Part shown: positions 6,925-13,201 of the stretch, in pieces
How positions within the stretch are numbered: the stretch's first letter is position 1
How the letters are laid out: each line of letters begins with the position of its first letter
IMG/VR virus record: IMGVR_UViG_3300028197_000209
Location: 1 to 22,961 of that record
Length of the DNA stretch: 22,961 bases
From: a virus
Reading direction: 5' to 3' (one strand)
Translations under genes and position numbers: made by a program
Notes under the pieces: model-generated
Seen by the model: the letters and a program-made list of their open reading frames with translations, nothing else
The model's database searches: none
Told to the model about the DNA's origin: nothing

Positions 6925-7641
6925 GTCCTTTTGTTTATTTAGGCAATCAAATAGCTCAATTTTACTTGACCAACCTAATTCCTTTAGTTTTGAAACGTCA
7001 GCTTTATTGCATAACCTTTCAGTATCATCACCAATTCGTTCTTCAACTTCTAGATCGAAATAATCAGTAATCTTTTTTAATGGTGTACTTACACCTGTTC
7101 CAATATCCAATACTCCAGTAACTGGTCTGTTCATTAAGAAACAGATAGCATCTGTAATATCGTCTATGTGAATAAAATCTCTTTGATGGTTTGTATGAAT
7201 ATATTTTAGTTCGTTTCTGAACAACCTAGGAAATAACATATTAGGCCTTTTCTGACTGTCATTATATATAGTGCAAAAACGCAGTCCTAAACTTGTTTGT
7301 GGCGCCATACGTTCCATAGTGTGTTTAGTCATTGCATACGGGTTTCTAACAGGTTCCTTTGCAGTACTTGAACTTGCATACATAACTCTAATTGACTTGT
7401 AACGATCGAATATTCTTTTTGTTACCATTACGTTATTGTCCCAATAGTGTTTAGGATTTTCTAAACTATATCCTATTCCACTAGCACCAGCTAAATGAAT
7501 TACTAAATCTACATCAGGAAGATCACAAGTGAGCAGATCGACACCATCTTGTTTGTCAATAGTAACAACTTGATGTGCAGTGAGTTTTTTAAGTAACTCC
7601 TCTCCTACAAATCCTTTATGTCCTGTTAGTAATATTTTCAC
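6913..7641 (-). CDS. NAD-dependent epimerase/dehydratase (extended SDR)
   Basis: 242 residues. MKILLTGHKGFVGEEL carries the extended-SDR GxxGxxG motif (G7, G10, G13). DLVIHLAGASG is the strand 4 region, VMYASSSTAKE the catalytic Ser/Thr area, and NPYAMTKHTME the YxxxK pair (Y102, K106). RDFIHIDDITDAI and TGVLDIGTGVSTPL match the RDFxHVxDxxxA and NxGxG segments of nucleotide-sugar epimerases. At ~240 residues it is shorter than typical UDP-sugar epimerases (~310), so the C-terminal substrate domain is reduced. The GTG start has a GGAG site seven bases upstream and overlaps the dexA stop (GTGA). It may make an activated sugar for the window's glycosyltransferase. Confidence 0.82.
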   Translation of the reverse strand: MKILLTGHKGFVGEELLKKLTAHQVVTIDKQDGVDLLTCDLPDVDLVIHLAGASGIGYSLENPKHYWDNNVMVTKRIFDRYKSIRVMYASSSTAKEPVRNPYAMTKHTMERMAPQTSLGLRFCTIYNDSQKRPNMLFPRLFRNELKYIHTNHQRDFIHIDDITDAICFLMNRPVTGVLDIGTGVSTPLKKITDYFDLEVEERIGDDTERLCNKADVSKLKELGWSSKIELFDCLNKQKDLTL

Positions 7642-8180
7642 TTCTTAACTCCAAAGTGTTTAAATGTAGACTGTATACATTTTGCTTGGTAGTAACAGTC
7701 TGCTAAAGCATTGTGCATTTCTTCTTGTATAGCTTTACGAGGATCACTTGGCATCATACTAAACACAGTTCTACTATCTCTAATCTGCCAGAAGTTCCAC
7801 GGACAAGGTTTTTTAACATTCTTATATAAATTTTGTAATATAGCATAATCAAACAATGGTCCTTGACACCATAACTGATCAACACCTACACAGAACTTAT
7901 TCAGAGCCTTTGTAAGTTGATCCATATTAACACGGTCTTCATGTTCACCAAATGCTTCGTCTTGAATGTTCTGTGGTTGTTTAGTCCACCACTCCATTGT
8001 ATTGTCATCTATAGTTCTACCTAGTTGTTCTGATTGTTCTTCTATATCACAACGTAGGTATAATCCACTATGTGGCTCAACATCAGTATAAGGATCAAAC
8101 TTAATTGCACCTACAGTGATAATAACACTATCTGGCTCAACGCCTAGTGTTTCTAAATCTATCATTCCATGTATGGCCAT
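7638..8180 (-). CDS. dexA: DexA-like DEDDh 3'-5' exonuclease
   Basis: 180 residues, a single exonuclease domain. GMIDLETLGVEPDSVIITVG carries D8 and E10 (Exo I), QGPLFDYAIL carries D111 (Exo II), and EMHNALADCYYQ carries H156 and D161 (Exo III, DEDDh type). GRTIDDNTMEWWTKQ is typical of the DexA / Rv2179c-like group. In T4, DexA is a single-strand 3'-5' exonuclease thought to help degrade DNA. It is slightly shorter than T4 DexA (about 227 residues). The start follows the small membrane protein's stop by one base, with a GAAGGT ribosome site. Confidence 0.83.
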   Translation of the reverse strand: MAIHGMIDLETLGVEPDSVIITVGAIKFDPYTDVEPHSGLYLRCDIEEQSEQLGRTIDDNTMEWWTKQPQNIQDEAFGEHEDRVNMDQLTKALNKFCVGVDQLWCQGPLFDYAILQNLYKNVKKPCPWNFWQIRDSRTVFSMMPSDPRKAIQEEMHNALADCYYQAKCIQSTFKHFGVKK

Positions 8181-8181
8181 A

Positions 8182-8310
8182 TTAAAGTACCTTCATCAAG
8201 ATGACTACTTGAACTGCTAATACTACAATCGGCACAATAGTTCTTACAAGTTCCATTATGTGATTATACTCGTCTAGCTTTCTTTCAAGTTTATTTCTTT
8301 TATTTTTCAT
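8182..8310 (-). CDS. tiny single-span membrane protein, 42 aa
   Basis: 42 residues from ATG at 8310. A charged N-terminus (KNKRNKLERKLDEYNHIMEL) is followed by one hydrophobic helix, VRTIVPIVVLAVQVVILMKVL, to the end (~23-42). The start is set by GGAGGTGG ahead of the ATG, and the gene begins inside the last 11 bases of gene 43. A longer reading from 8388 is only the wrong frame of gene 43. Topology is probably N-in by positive-inside reasoning. No function can be named; small membrane proteins in T4-like phages sometimes act in lysis control or superinfection exclusion. Confidence 0.55.
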   Translation of the reverse strand: MKNKRNKLERKLDEYNHIMELVRTIVPIVVLAVQVVILMKVL

Positions 8311-10981
8311 CTCCACCTCCAAAGTCAAACAGGTTATTAAATGTATTCCTTTGTAGTGTACTTGCAATATCATAATTAAGCACACCAATCAAATTATCTA
8401 ATTTGTTATCTATAATAGTTGACTCCATAGCATCACCATCAAATGGTAATTCTTTGAACCAATCCGGAATACGTAATTCATCTGTTGGATAAGCAACACT
8501 TGTAAAGCCCAAAGGATTTTGTTTTAGTTTACAAACAATAACTTTCATACCATCAACAATCTCTTGCGAATACTTGTCATTGTTCATACGTTTAAGTGTG
8601 TTCCAATTAATACTTGCTCTAACGTGTCCAGGCATAGTTGATTTGCCTTCTTTTGCTTCTTTACGTTGATAGTCTCCTATTCTGTTTGCACGTTTAGGTG
8701 ATCCTTTTTCATAACCAGGACGTAGTTTAAATTCAGTTCTAAATTCTGTAATGCGATCTAATATTTCTTTTTCAGGAGTTTCTTTTAACACCATTCTTAA
8801 CAATTCACTTAGAAAGTCTTGCATAAACACAGGAGTATCAGAACGTTTAAGATCTAAGCCCATAGCTTTTATCTTACCATCTTTACCTTCTACGTCCATA
8901 CGTTGTCCTTCGTTATCATATATCAAAGCCGCATAACGTTTCTTAGTAATATACAATCCGCTTTCAGCAACAATCTCTCTACCTGCCGCAATAACGTCCG
9001 ACCTACTCTTTGGACAATGAAATGCATCTGACATAAACTTAGGAAAAGTTTTGTTTGCTTCTTCACATACTTGATCATAAAGTTTAATAACACTATCTTT
9101 TGTCCAAGGTATTTGTCCTGCGTCAATCTCTTTCTTCAGTATAGGAAATGCACTAAAGTACACAGAGTCTGTATCACCATATATAATACTGTCTCCTATA
9201 TGATCATATGTTCCTGTAATAACTTTGTTTACTTCTGCACTCATGTGCCTTGCGATAGCACGACCAGTAAGTGTGGTACTTTGACCAATACGTTTATCAA
9301 AAAACCTACAACCAGGATTAAGAATAGCACCGTATAAACTGTTAAGATTAATTTTTTTAACGAGCTGACGTTTATCCCAAAACGCAATTTCTGTTTTATT
9401 ACCTGCATCGATGGCTTTCCCTTTCATCGCTTGTAAATCTTTACGTTCTGAATACCAACGTTTTAGTAGTCCGGGTATAACACCATCAAACTCACTTGTA
9501 AGAATTGTTCCATTAGCAGTTAGCATCCAAGGTCTGTTACTATCAAATATCAGCTTGTAAACTTCTGCTCCACTCATAATAACGGATTCGCCATTTTCAA
9601 AGTCAACATTAAGACTAACGTCTTTCTTCTGATCCATTACTGCTTCGTATTCTATTGAACCAAACTTGCCTTCCCATGCACCTGCGAATGACTTCTTTTG
9701 TAATGTCATTTGATCATCTACAAATGCTTGTGTTAGTTCAGGACGCAGTTGTCCAATGATAGTTGCTGGATCCATATTCAATGCACGAATCACACTAGGA
9801 TACAGACTGTTTAAGTCCATTGATCCTATCCATCTGTGTAAACCTTTTTTAGGAAATGCTACATAGGCTCCTGCCGCCTGTGTATTTTCTTCATCACGTT
9901 TAGGTCTGTTAGGAACCTGTAGTCCTCTGTGATGTGCTTCATTAATAATTGCTTGTTCTGTAACTGCTACTGCACCCATTGTGGTCTGTAGCAAAACAGT
10001 ATTTGCATGAGCTAGTTCGTTACTAAGGTCAATAAACTTTAGTTTTTTGTCCAGCTTGTCCAGTAGTGCAACGTCTTGTCTGTTGTACTCAATGAATGTC
10101 TTGAAGTCATTGTTATAAAGTTGATCGAGTGTACCTTCGTAAACAGTTTTGTTTTCACCGATCTCAAGTTCGCCAATAGCGTCAAGCCTGTAAGTGTGTC
10201 TTTCTTCATATGTGTATTTACGATATAGTTCTAAACTATCTAAATGCACTCTGCCTATTAGGTCATAGGTTTCAGCCTTCTTACCATATTTCTCATACTC
10301 ACGTTTCTTAGGAAGTTGTTTCCATAAACAAAAACGTCTTGTATCATCTTTACTTAATACACGTTTTACTCTGTTTACAGTATAAGGTATATCATAACCT
10401 TCACTGTTCCAACCAGTTAGTATGTCTGCGTCTTGTATGATATCAAGAAATGCTTCTAACATATCTCCTTCTTTTTCATACAAATATGTGTTAGGAAATT
10501 CTTCTACTTCTTTCTTTGCATCTTCCATGCTCAAACCCTTTGGAGGCATAGCAAATGTTACTAGAGTGTCTAGCCATTGTAAGTGTACAGTGATTGCAGT
10601 AATAGGCATAAATGGATCACTAGGATCAGCAAAGCCTCGTTCTGGATCAAAGTCTGTCTCAATATCAAAAAAGCAAACGTTCAGTTTGGGAGCATCAACA
10701 TTTAAGTACTGTTCACTTAAACATTGGAAGATAGGATTGATATCGCTTTCGAATAATTCTTTGTTTTGATTAATTGCAAGTTCTTTACGAAACTGTTTTG
10801 TATTTCTTGCAACGATTCTATTTAGAGGATCACCATAGATACTTTTGTATTTGCCTCTAGCATCTTTATAATAGAAAGTATATTTAACGGGATATTCTGT
10901 AAATGATCGTTTACCGTCTTTACGTTCTACAACCCGGATAATATCCTGGTCACGATCAAATTGTGCATCTACATAACTCAT
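8300..10981 (-). CDS. 43: family B DNA polymerase gp43
   Basis: 893 residues, close to T4 gp43 (898). The exonuclease domain begins at VCFFDIETDFD (D106, E108). Polymerase motif A is SMDLNSLYPSVI (D389), motif B KKINLNSLYGAI (~542-552), and motif C IIYGDTDSVYF (D603 and D605). The C-terminus is a short NNLFDFGGGDEK, as expected for a gp45-binding tail (hydrophobic, near the end). All catalytic residues are present, so it should be an active replicative polymerase with proofreading. ATG 10981 has GGAGAAA upstream; a TTG at 11014 is open but unlikely. The start overlaps the stop of a 23-codon leader frame. Confidence 0.95.
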   Translation of the reverse strand: MSYVDAQFDRDQDIIRVVERKDGKRSFTEYPVKYTFYYKDARGKYKSIYGDPLNRIVARNTKQFRKELAINQNKELFESDINPIFQCLSEQYLNVDAPKLNVCFFDIETDFDPERGFADPSDPFMPITAITVHLQWLDTLVTFAMPPKGLSMEDAKKEVEEFPNTYLYEKEGDMLEAFLDIIQDADILTGWNSEGYDIPYTVNRVKRVLSKDDTRRFCLWKQLPKKREYEKYGKKAETYDLIGRVHLDSLELYRKYTYEERHTYRLDAIGELEIGENKTVYEGTLDQLYNNDFKTFIEYNRQDVALLDKLDKKLKFIDLSNELAHANTVLLQTTMGAVAVTEQAIINEAHHRGLQVPNRPKRDEENTQAAGAYVAFPKKGLHRWIGSMDLNSLYPSVIRALNMDPATIIGQLRPELTQAFVDDQMTLQKKSFAGAWEGKFGSIEYEAVMDQKKDVSLNVDFENGESVIMSGAEVYKLIFDSNRPWMLTANGTILTSEFDGVIPGLLKRWYSERKDLQAMKGKAIDAGNKTEIAFWDKRQLVKKINLNSLYGAILNPGCRFFDKRIGQSTTLTGRAIARHMSAEVNKVITGTYDHIGDSIIYGDTDSVYFSAFPILKKEIDAGQIPWTKDSVIKLYDQVCEEANKTFPKFMSDAFHCPKSRSDVIAAGREIVAESGLYITKKRYAALIYDNEGQRMDVEGKDGKIKAMGLDLKRSDTPVFMQDFLSELLRMVLKETPEKEILDRITEFRTEFKLRPGYEKGSPKRANRIGDYQRKEAKEGKSTMPGHVRASINWNTLKRMNNDKYSQEIVDGMKVIVCKLKQNPLGFTSVAYPTDELRIPDWFKELPFDGDAMESTIIDNKLDNLIGVLNYDIASTLQRNTFNNLFDFGGGDEK

Positions 10982-11049
10982 TTTTTCTCCATGTATGTCA
11001 CTTGGGGCTGACAAATACCAAATAGTTCATTGTGGCGAACTGTTACCAT
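10978..11049 (-). CDS. possible 23-aa leader peptide coupled to gene 43
   Basis: The frame ATG GTA ACA GTT ... AAA AAA TGA encodes 23 residues (MVTVRHNELFGIC ... TYMEKK) and fills the gap between the HAD gene and gene 43. Its TGA overlaps the gene 43 ATG as ATGA, the arrangement used for translational coupling. The weak point is the lack of a clear ribosome site: only AACAAG precedes the ATG. The gene 43 ribosome site lies inside the frame. The frame also contains a short hairpin. It may be a real leader or chance; coverage or comparison with relatives would tell. Confidence 0.35.
   Translation of the reverse strand: MVTVRHNELFGICQPQVTYMEKK
11024..11041 (-). promoter_or_regulatory. hairpin upstream of gene 43, possible translational operator
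   Basis: AGTTC GCCACAAT GAACT forms a 5-bp stem with an 8-base loop about 45 bases ahead of the gene 43 start. In T4, gp43 represses its own translation by binding an RNA hairpin with an 8-base loop next to its ribosome site. The size matches, but the distance and loop sequence do not obviously match, so this is a weak inference. Confidence 0.3.
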
Positions 11050-11059
11050 CTTGTTAGTA

Positions 11060-11374
11060 TTAACTTCTGCTAATACCCTGTTGTTTAAAATATTCTGTAT
11101 CACTAATTGCCTTGTCGTCTATCCAAATGTCGTATTGTTTTTTGCCTGTTTTTATTGTTGTAGCTCTTACACCCCAATTCATTAATTGCCTTACAGTAAA
11201 CTCTTGCCAATCATCGCCTGAGACACTACCTCTTGCAGTATAATAATGTATCTCATTACCTGCTTCATATAGCCCGTTTAAGTGCTCTATGCGGTCTTTA
11301 TACGGGCGACTTTCTTCATAGTTACTGTTAACAGTATAGCAGATTGTACCGTCGATGTCAACCATATATTTCAT
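11060..11374 (-). CDS. small HAD-superfamily phosphatase-like protein
   Basis: 104 residues from ATG at 11374, which overlaps the upstream stop by one base (TAATG). MKYMVDIDGTICYT carries HAD motif I (D5 and D7 of DxDGT). GNEIHYYTARGS corresponds to motif II, with Thr after a strand, KTGKKQYDIWIDDKAI supplies the motif III Lys and the motif IV acidic pair. At about 100 residues it has no cap domain, so it may act on a large substrate or a nucleotide or sugar phosphate. The frame is open to 11431, but that extension lies in the previous gene. Confidence 0.72.
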   Translation of the reverse strand: MKYMVDIDGTICYTVNSNYEESRPYKDRIEHLNGLYEAGNEIHYYTARGSVSGDDWQEFTVRQLMNWGVRATTIKTGKKQYDIWIDDKAISDTEYFKQQGISRS

Positions 11375-11652
11375 TATAACACGAATAATTTTATCAAAGC
11401 TATACCATTCATTAGTGTAAACCATGAACATAGTACAATAACAAATGCGGCCTTACGCCTTACGGCACTTACAATACCCAATATACTTCCGAAAAAATAC
11501 ATTGGAATAAAGATCTTTGTAGCAGGATCTAGTACAGTAAACGTTAATATTGCACTAGCACTGATTAAAAAGAATGCCTCTACCATTTCACAATAGAACG
11601 CAATAGGATCTAAAGTGTAACTGTTTTTAAAAAAGCTGGTTACCTTGTTCAA
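11374..11652 (-). CDS. small integral membrane protein, 92 aa
   Basis: 92 residues with about three hydrophobic segments: AFFLISASAILTFTVL (~26-41), IFIPMYFFGSILGIVSAV (~48-65) and AFVIVLCSWFTLMNGIALI (~69-87). Short charged stretches such as VRRKA lie between them. The N-terminal NSYTLDPIAFYCEMVEAFF is amphipathic. The start is a TTG at 11652 preceded by AAGGA with eight bases of spacing; no ATG is better placed. No family is recognised. It lies between the DsbA-like gene (one-base gap) and the HAD gene. Confidence 0.55.
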   Translation of the reverse strand: MNKVTSFFKNSYTLDPIAFYCEMVEAFFLISASAILTFTVLDPATKIFIPMYFFGSILGIVSAVRRKAAFVIVLCSWFTLMNGIALIKLFVL

Positions 11653-11653
11653 A

Positions 11654-11914
11654 TTATTTGTCCTTGCCTACAGTAACGACCAATGTTTCTAAGTCGTCAA
11701 ATGCATCGGCTACTTTAGACCAATCACCTTTGTGTGCAACTTTGATTGCCTTGTTGATTAGTGCTGGTTTGATGTCCATTTCTTCTGCAATAGCTTTTAC
11801 AGTATCTTTTAAACCTGTAGTAAGATCTTCTACTTCTTGCATAACTTGGGCACCTTCATTAACAAGACGTTCTAGCTTTAGCTTTTCGTCCTGTCCATAA
11901 GTTCTATCACTCAT
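11654..11914 (-). CDS. dsbA: DsbA-like double-stranded DNA-binding protein
   Basis: 86 residues, close in length to T4 DsbA (89). The fold is all-helical by composition: KLKLERLVNEGAQVMQEVED, LKDTVKAIAEEMDIKPALIN, KAIKVAHKGDWSKVADAFDD and LETLVVTV. The order (a KDxxxAxxEEM helix, a short turn, FN/IN, a basic segment, an acidic C-terminal helix) matches what I recall of DsbA proteins in T4-like phages. T4 DsbA binds dsDNA, including late promoter regions. The start has a strong AAGGAG site, and a perfect sigma70 promoter lies directly upstream. Confidence 0.6.
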   Translation of the reverse strand: MSDRTYGQDEKLKLERLVNEGAQVMQEVEDLTTGLKDTVKAIAEEMDIKPALINKAIKVAHKGDWSKVADAFDDLETLVVTVGKDK

Positions 11915-11945
11915 TATATTCTCCTTGATTTGTGATTATCTGTAT

Positions 11946-11974
11946 ATTATATACTCTATTATTCTATTTGTCAA
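11946..11974 (-). promoter_or_regulatory. consensus sigma70 promoter for the dsbA-like gene
   Basis: TTGACA (11974-11969), 17-base spacer, TATAAT (11951-11946): a perfect match to the bacterial consensus. The TGA stop of the upstream oxygenase gene is inside the -35 hexamer. This is the strongest promoter in the window and would start an early unit running toward gene 43. Confidence 0.88.
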
Positions 11975-12510
11975 GTGGCTTGTGGCCTATGTATTGTCAA
12001 ATTGCCTGCAACAACGATTCTTTCTTTTTCGTTCTTTTGCTCTGGAACACTATGAGTTACCCAACCTGGAAACACAACCATAAGTCCTGAATTTGGATAT
12101 ATTGCATTTCCGCTTGTTGGAAATACTAATGGACTATCATCTGGTGTTGCATCTACGTAATATGTAAAACTCCAAAGTGCAGGGTGATGTGCATGGGGGT
12201 TACAACTATCACCTTTTTGGTAAACTGCTCCCCAACAATCAGTAGCATAATACTTTCCTAAATTTGGTAAGTTAAGACCACCTTCGGTAACATCGATTGC
12301 AAAATCAACTATCTTTGCAAAGTCAGGATCTTTAAACATAGTCCATTTAGTCATGTCAGCTTGTACATTAGTTTTTCTATATTGCTGATCACCTTGGGCT
12401 CTAATCTTTTGACCTAGAATCGGGTTGAGTGTTTCGAACTCTGGATAAACCATTGTAAAAACATCAGCTTGTTCTTTGAATTCAAGAGTTTGTACATTAG
12501 GAACTAACAT
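11971..12510 (-). CDS. putative 2OG-Fe(II) oxygenase
   Basis: 179 residues. SCNPHAHHPALWSFTYYVDA carries the proximal H-x-H (H106, H108) and the first jelly-roll strand. SPLVFP follows, IYPNSGLMVVFPGWVTHSVP has the distal His (H153), and NEKERIVVAGNLT has the probable 2-oxoglutarate Arg (R164). This is the same family pattern as the oxygenase at 3495-4088, but overall similarity is low, so they are not recent duplicates. No ribosome site is visible ahead of the ATG; instead a late-promoter-like ATTAAATA lies five bases upstream. Confidence 0.75.
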   Translation of the reverse strand: MLVPNVQTLEFKEQADVFTMVYPEFETLNPILGQKIRAQGDQQYRKTNVQADMTKWTMFKDPDFAKIVDFAIDVTEGGLNLPNLGKYYATDCWGAVYQKGDSCNPHAHHPALWSFTYYVDATPDDSPLVFPTSGNAIYPNSGLMVVFPGWVTHSVPEQKNEKERIVVAGNLTIHRPQAT

Positions 12511-12515
12511 ACAAC

Positions 12516-12523
12516 TATTTAAT
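12516..12523 (-). promoter_or_regulatory. T4-like late promoter candidate
   Basis: ATTAAATA on the minus strand, one mismatch from the NATAAATA form. It contains the TAA stop of the upstream gene and is followed by GTTGT and the ATG at 12510, so the A of the ATG falls at the expected +1. Confidence 0.4.
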
Positions 12524-12728
12524 CTGTTTTTATTTTGGGTTTGCTATGTGTGGCTTTTTCATATGCTTCTTCAAAACCATCTAGGTATAAGTATGACTCT
12601 TCATTATACCAAACACGTTTAAAGTAACTGTTGTAACAGTTTAATATACATTCTTCTGTAGTATTGAAGTGTCCCTTAACAATCCAGAACACCCTATAAG
12701 CATCTTTTCTTATTTCTTCATCGGTCAA
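12519..12728 (-). CDS. hypothetical protein, 69 aa
   Basis: 69 residues, helical and aromatic-rich: EIRKDAYRVFWIVKGHFN, EECILNCYNSYFKRVWY, then EESYLYLDGFEEAYEKA and a basic tail. The start is TTG at 12728 with GGTGA six bases upstream, matching the anti-Shine-Dalgarno, and no in-frame ATG is available. A late-promoter-like AATAAATA lies about 37 bases upstream. No family is recognised. Confidence 0.55.
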   Translation of the reverse strand: MTDEEIRKDAYRVFWIVKGHFNTTEECILNCYNSYFKRVWYNEESYLYLDGFEEAYEKATHSKPKIKTD

Positions 12729-12764
12729 TTAAACTCACCGTCTGTAGTTGTTGTTTGTTAAATT

Positions 12765-12772
12765 TATTTATT
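12765..12772 (-). promoter_or_regulatory. T4-like late promoter
   Basis: AATAAATA on the minus strand, overlapping the end of the upstream stop codon. The expected +1 is near 12759, leaving a ~31-base leader with the GGTGA site before the TTG start at 12728. Confidence 0.5.
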
Positions 12773-13199
12773 ACTTAGGAGCAACTAGGACTTTGCCTTT
12801 GGATTGTGCTTTTAGGAATTCTTTGAAACCTTCTGGTGTTGCTTTGATAGTCTTACCATCTGTCCAGCCAGTTCCTGACCATTTCCAAATAGTTTCTTTA
12901 TCATCGCTGTAAGCACTACCTACTGGAAGGTCGTCTATCTTTTTAATCTTAGTTGATGGTTTACTAGAAGCTGTAGGAGCCGGTGCTTTTGTATTACCTT
13001 TTGGTGCAGAAGCTGTACTTGAATTAGAATCTTTACCAAGTCCAACCATTTTACGTAAAGTGTCTCCGCCTGTTATATCAGATGGTCCTTTACCAGCACC
13101 ACCCCAGGATTTAGTGAATTTTTTGACAGCATCTTTACTCCAGTCACCTGCTTTATCGATGCCTTTCTTAAACTCGGAATCTACTTCCCACATTTTCAT
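12771..13199 (-). CDS. hypothetical late protein with Ser/Thr/Pro/Ala linker, 142 aa
   Basis: 142 residues in three parts: a charged N-terminal region with Gly-rich WGGAGKGPSDITGGD, a low-complexity linker of Ser, Thr, Ala, Pro and Lys (~55-85), and a C-terminal domain with LPVGSAYSDDKETIWKWSG and TGWTDGKTIKATPEGFKEFL. The tail domain looks like a small beta unit (IWKWSGTGW) of the kind seen in carbohydrate-binding or virion decoration proteins, but I do not recognise the family. It follows the Cys-rich protein's stop by two bases, without a strong ribosome site, and sits in the late region. Confidence 0.55.
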   Translation of the reverse strand: MKMWEVDSEFKKGIDKAGDWSKDAVKKFTKSWGGAGKGPSDITGGDTLRKMVGLGKDSNSSTASAPKGNTKAPAPTASSKPSTKIKKIDDLPVGSAYSDDKETIWKWSGTGWTDGKTIKATPEGFKEFLKAQSKGKVLVAPK

Positions 13200-13201
13200 G
13201 A

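Noticed and set aside
6935-6942. CCTAAATA in the epimerase C-terminus as a late promoter
   Set aside because: It lies in coding sequence, with no suitable start downstream except that of gene 45, which has its own better promoter.
8300-11014. Longer start for gene 43 at TTG 11014
   Set aside because: TTG with no ribosome site, while ATG 10981 has GGAGAAA at correct spacing.
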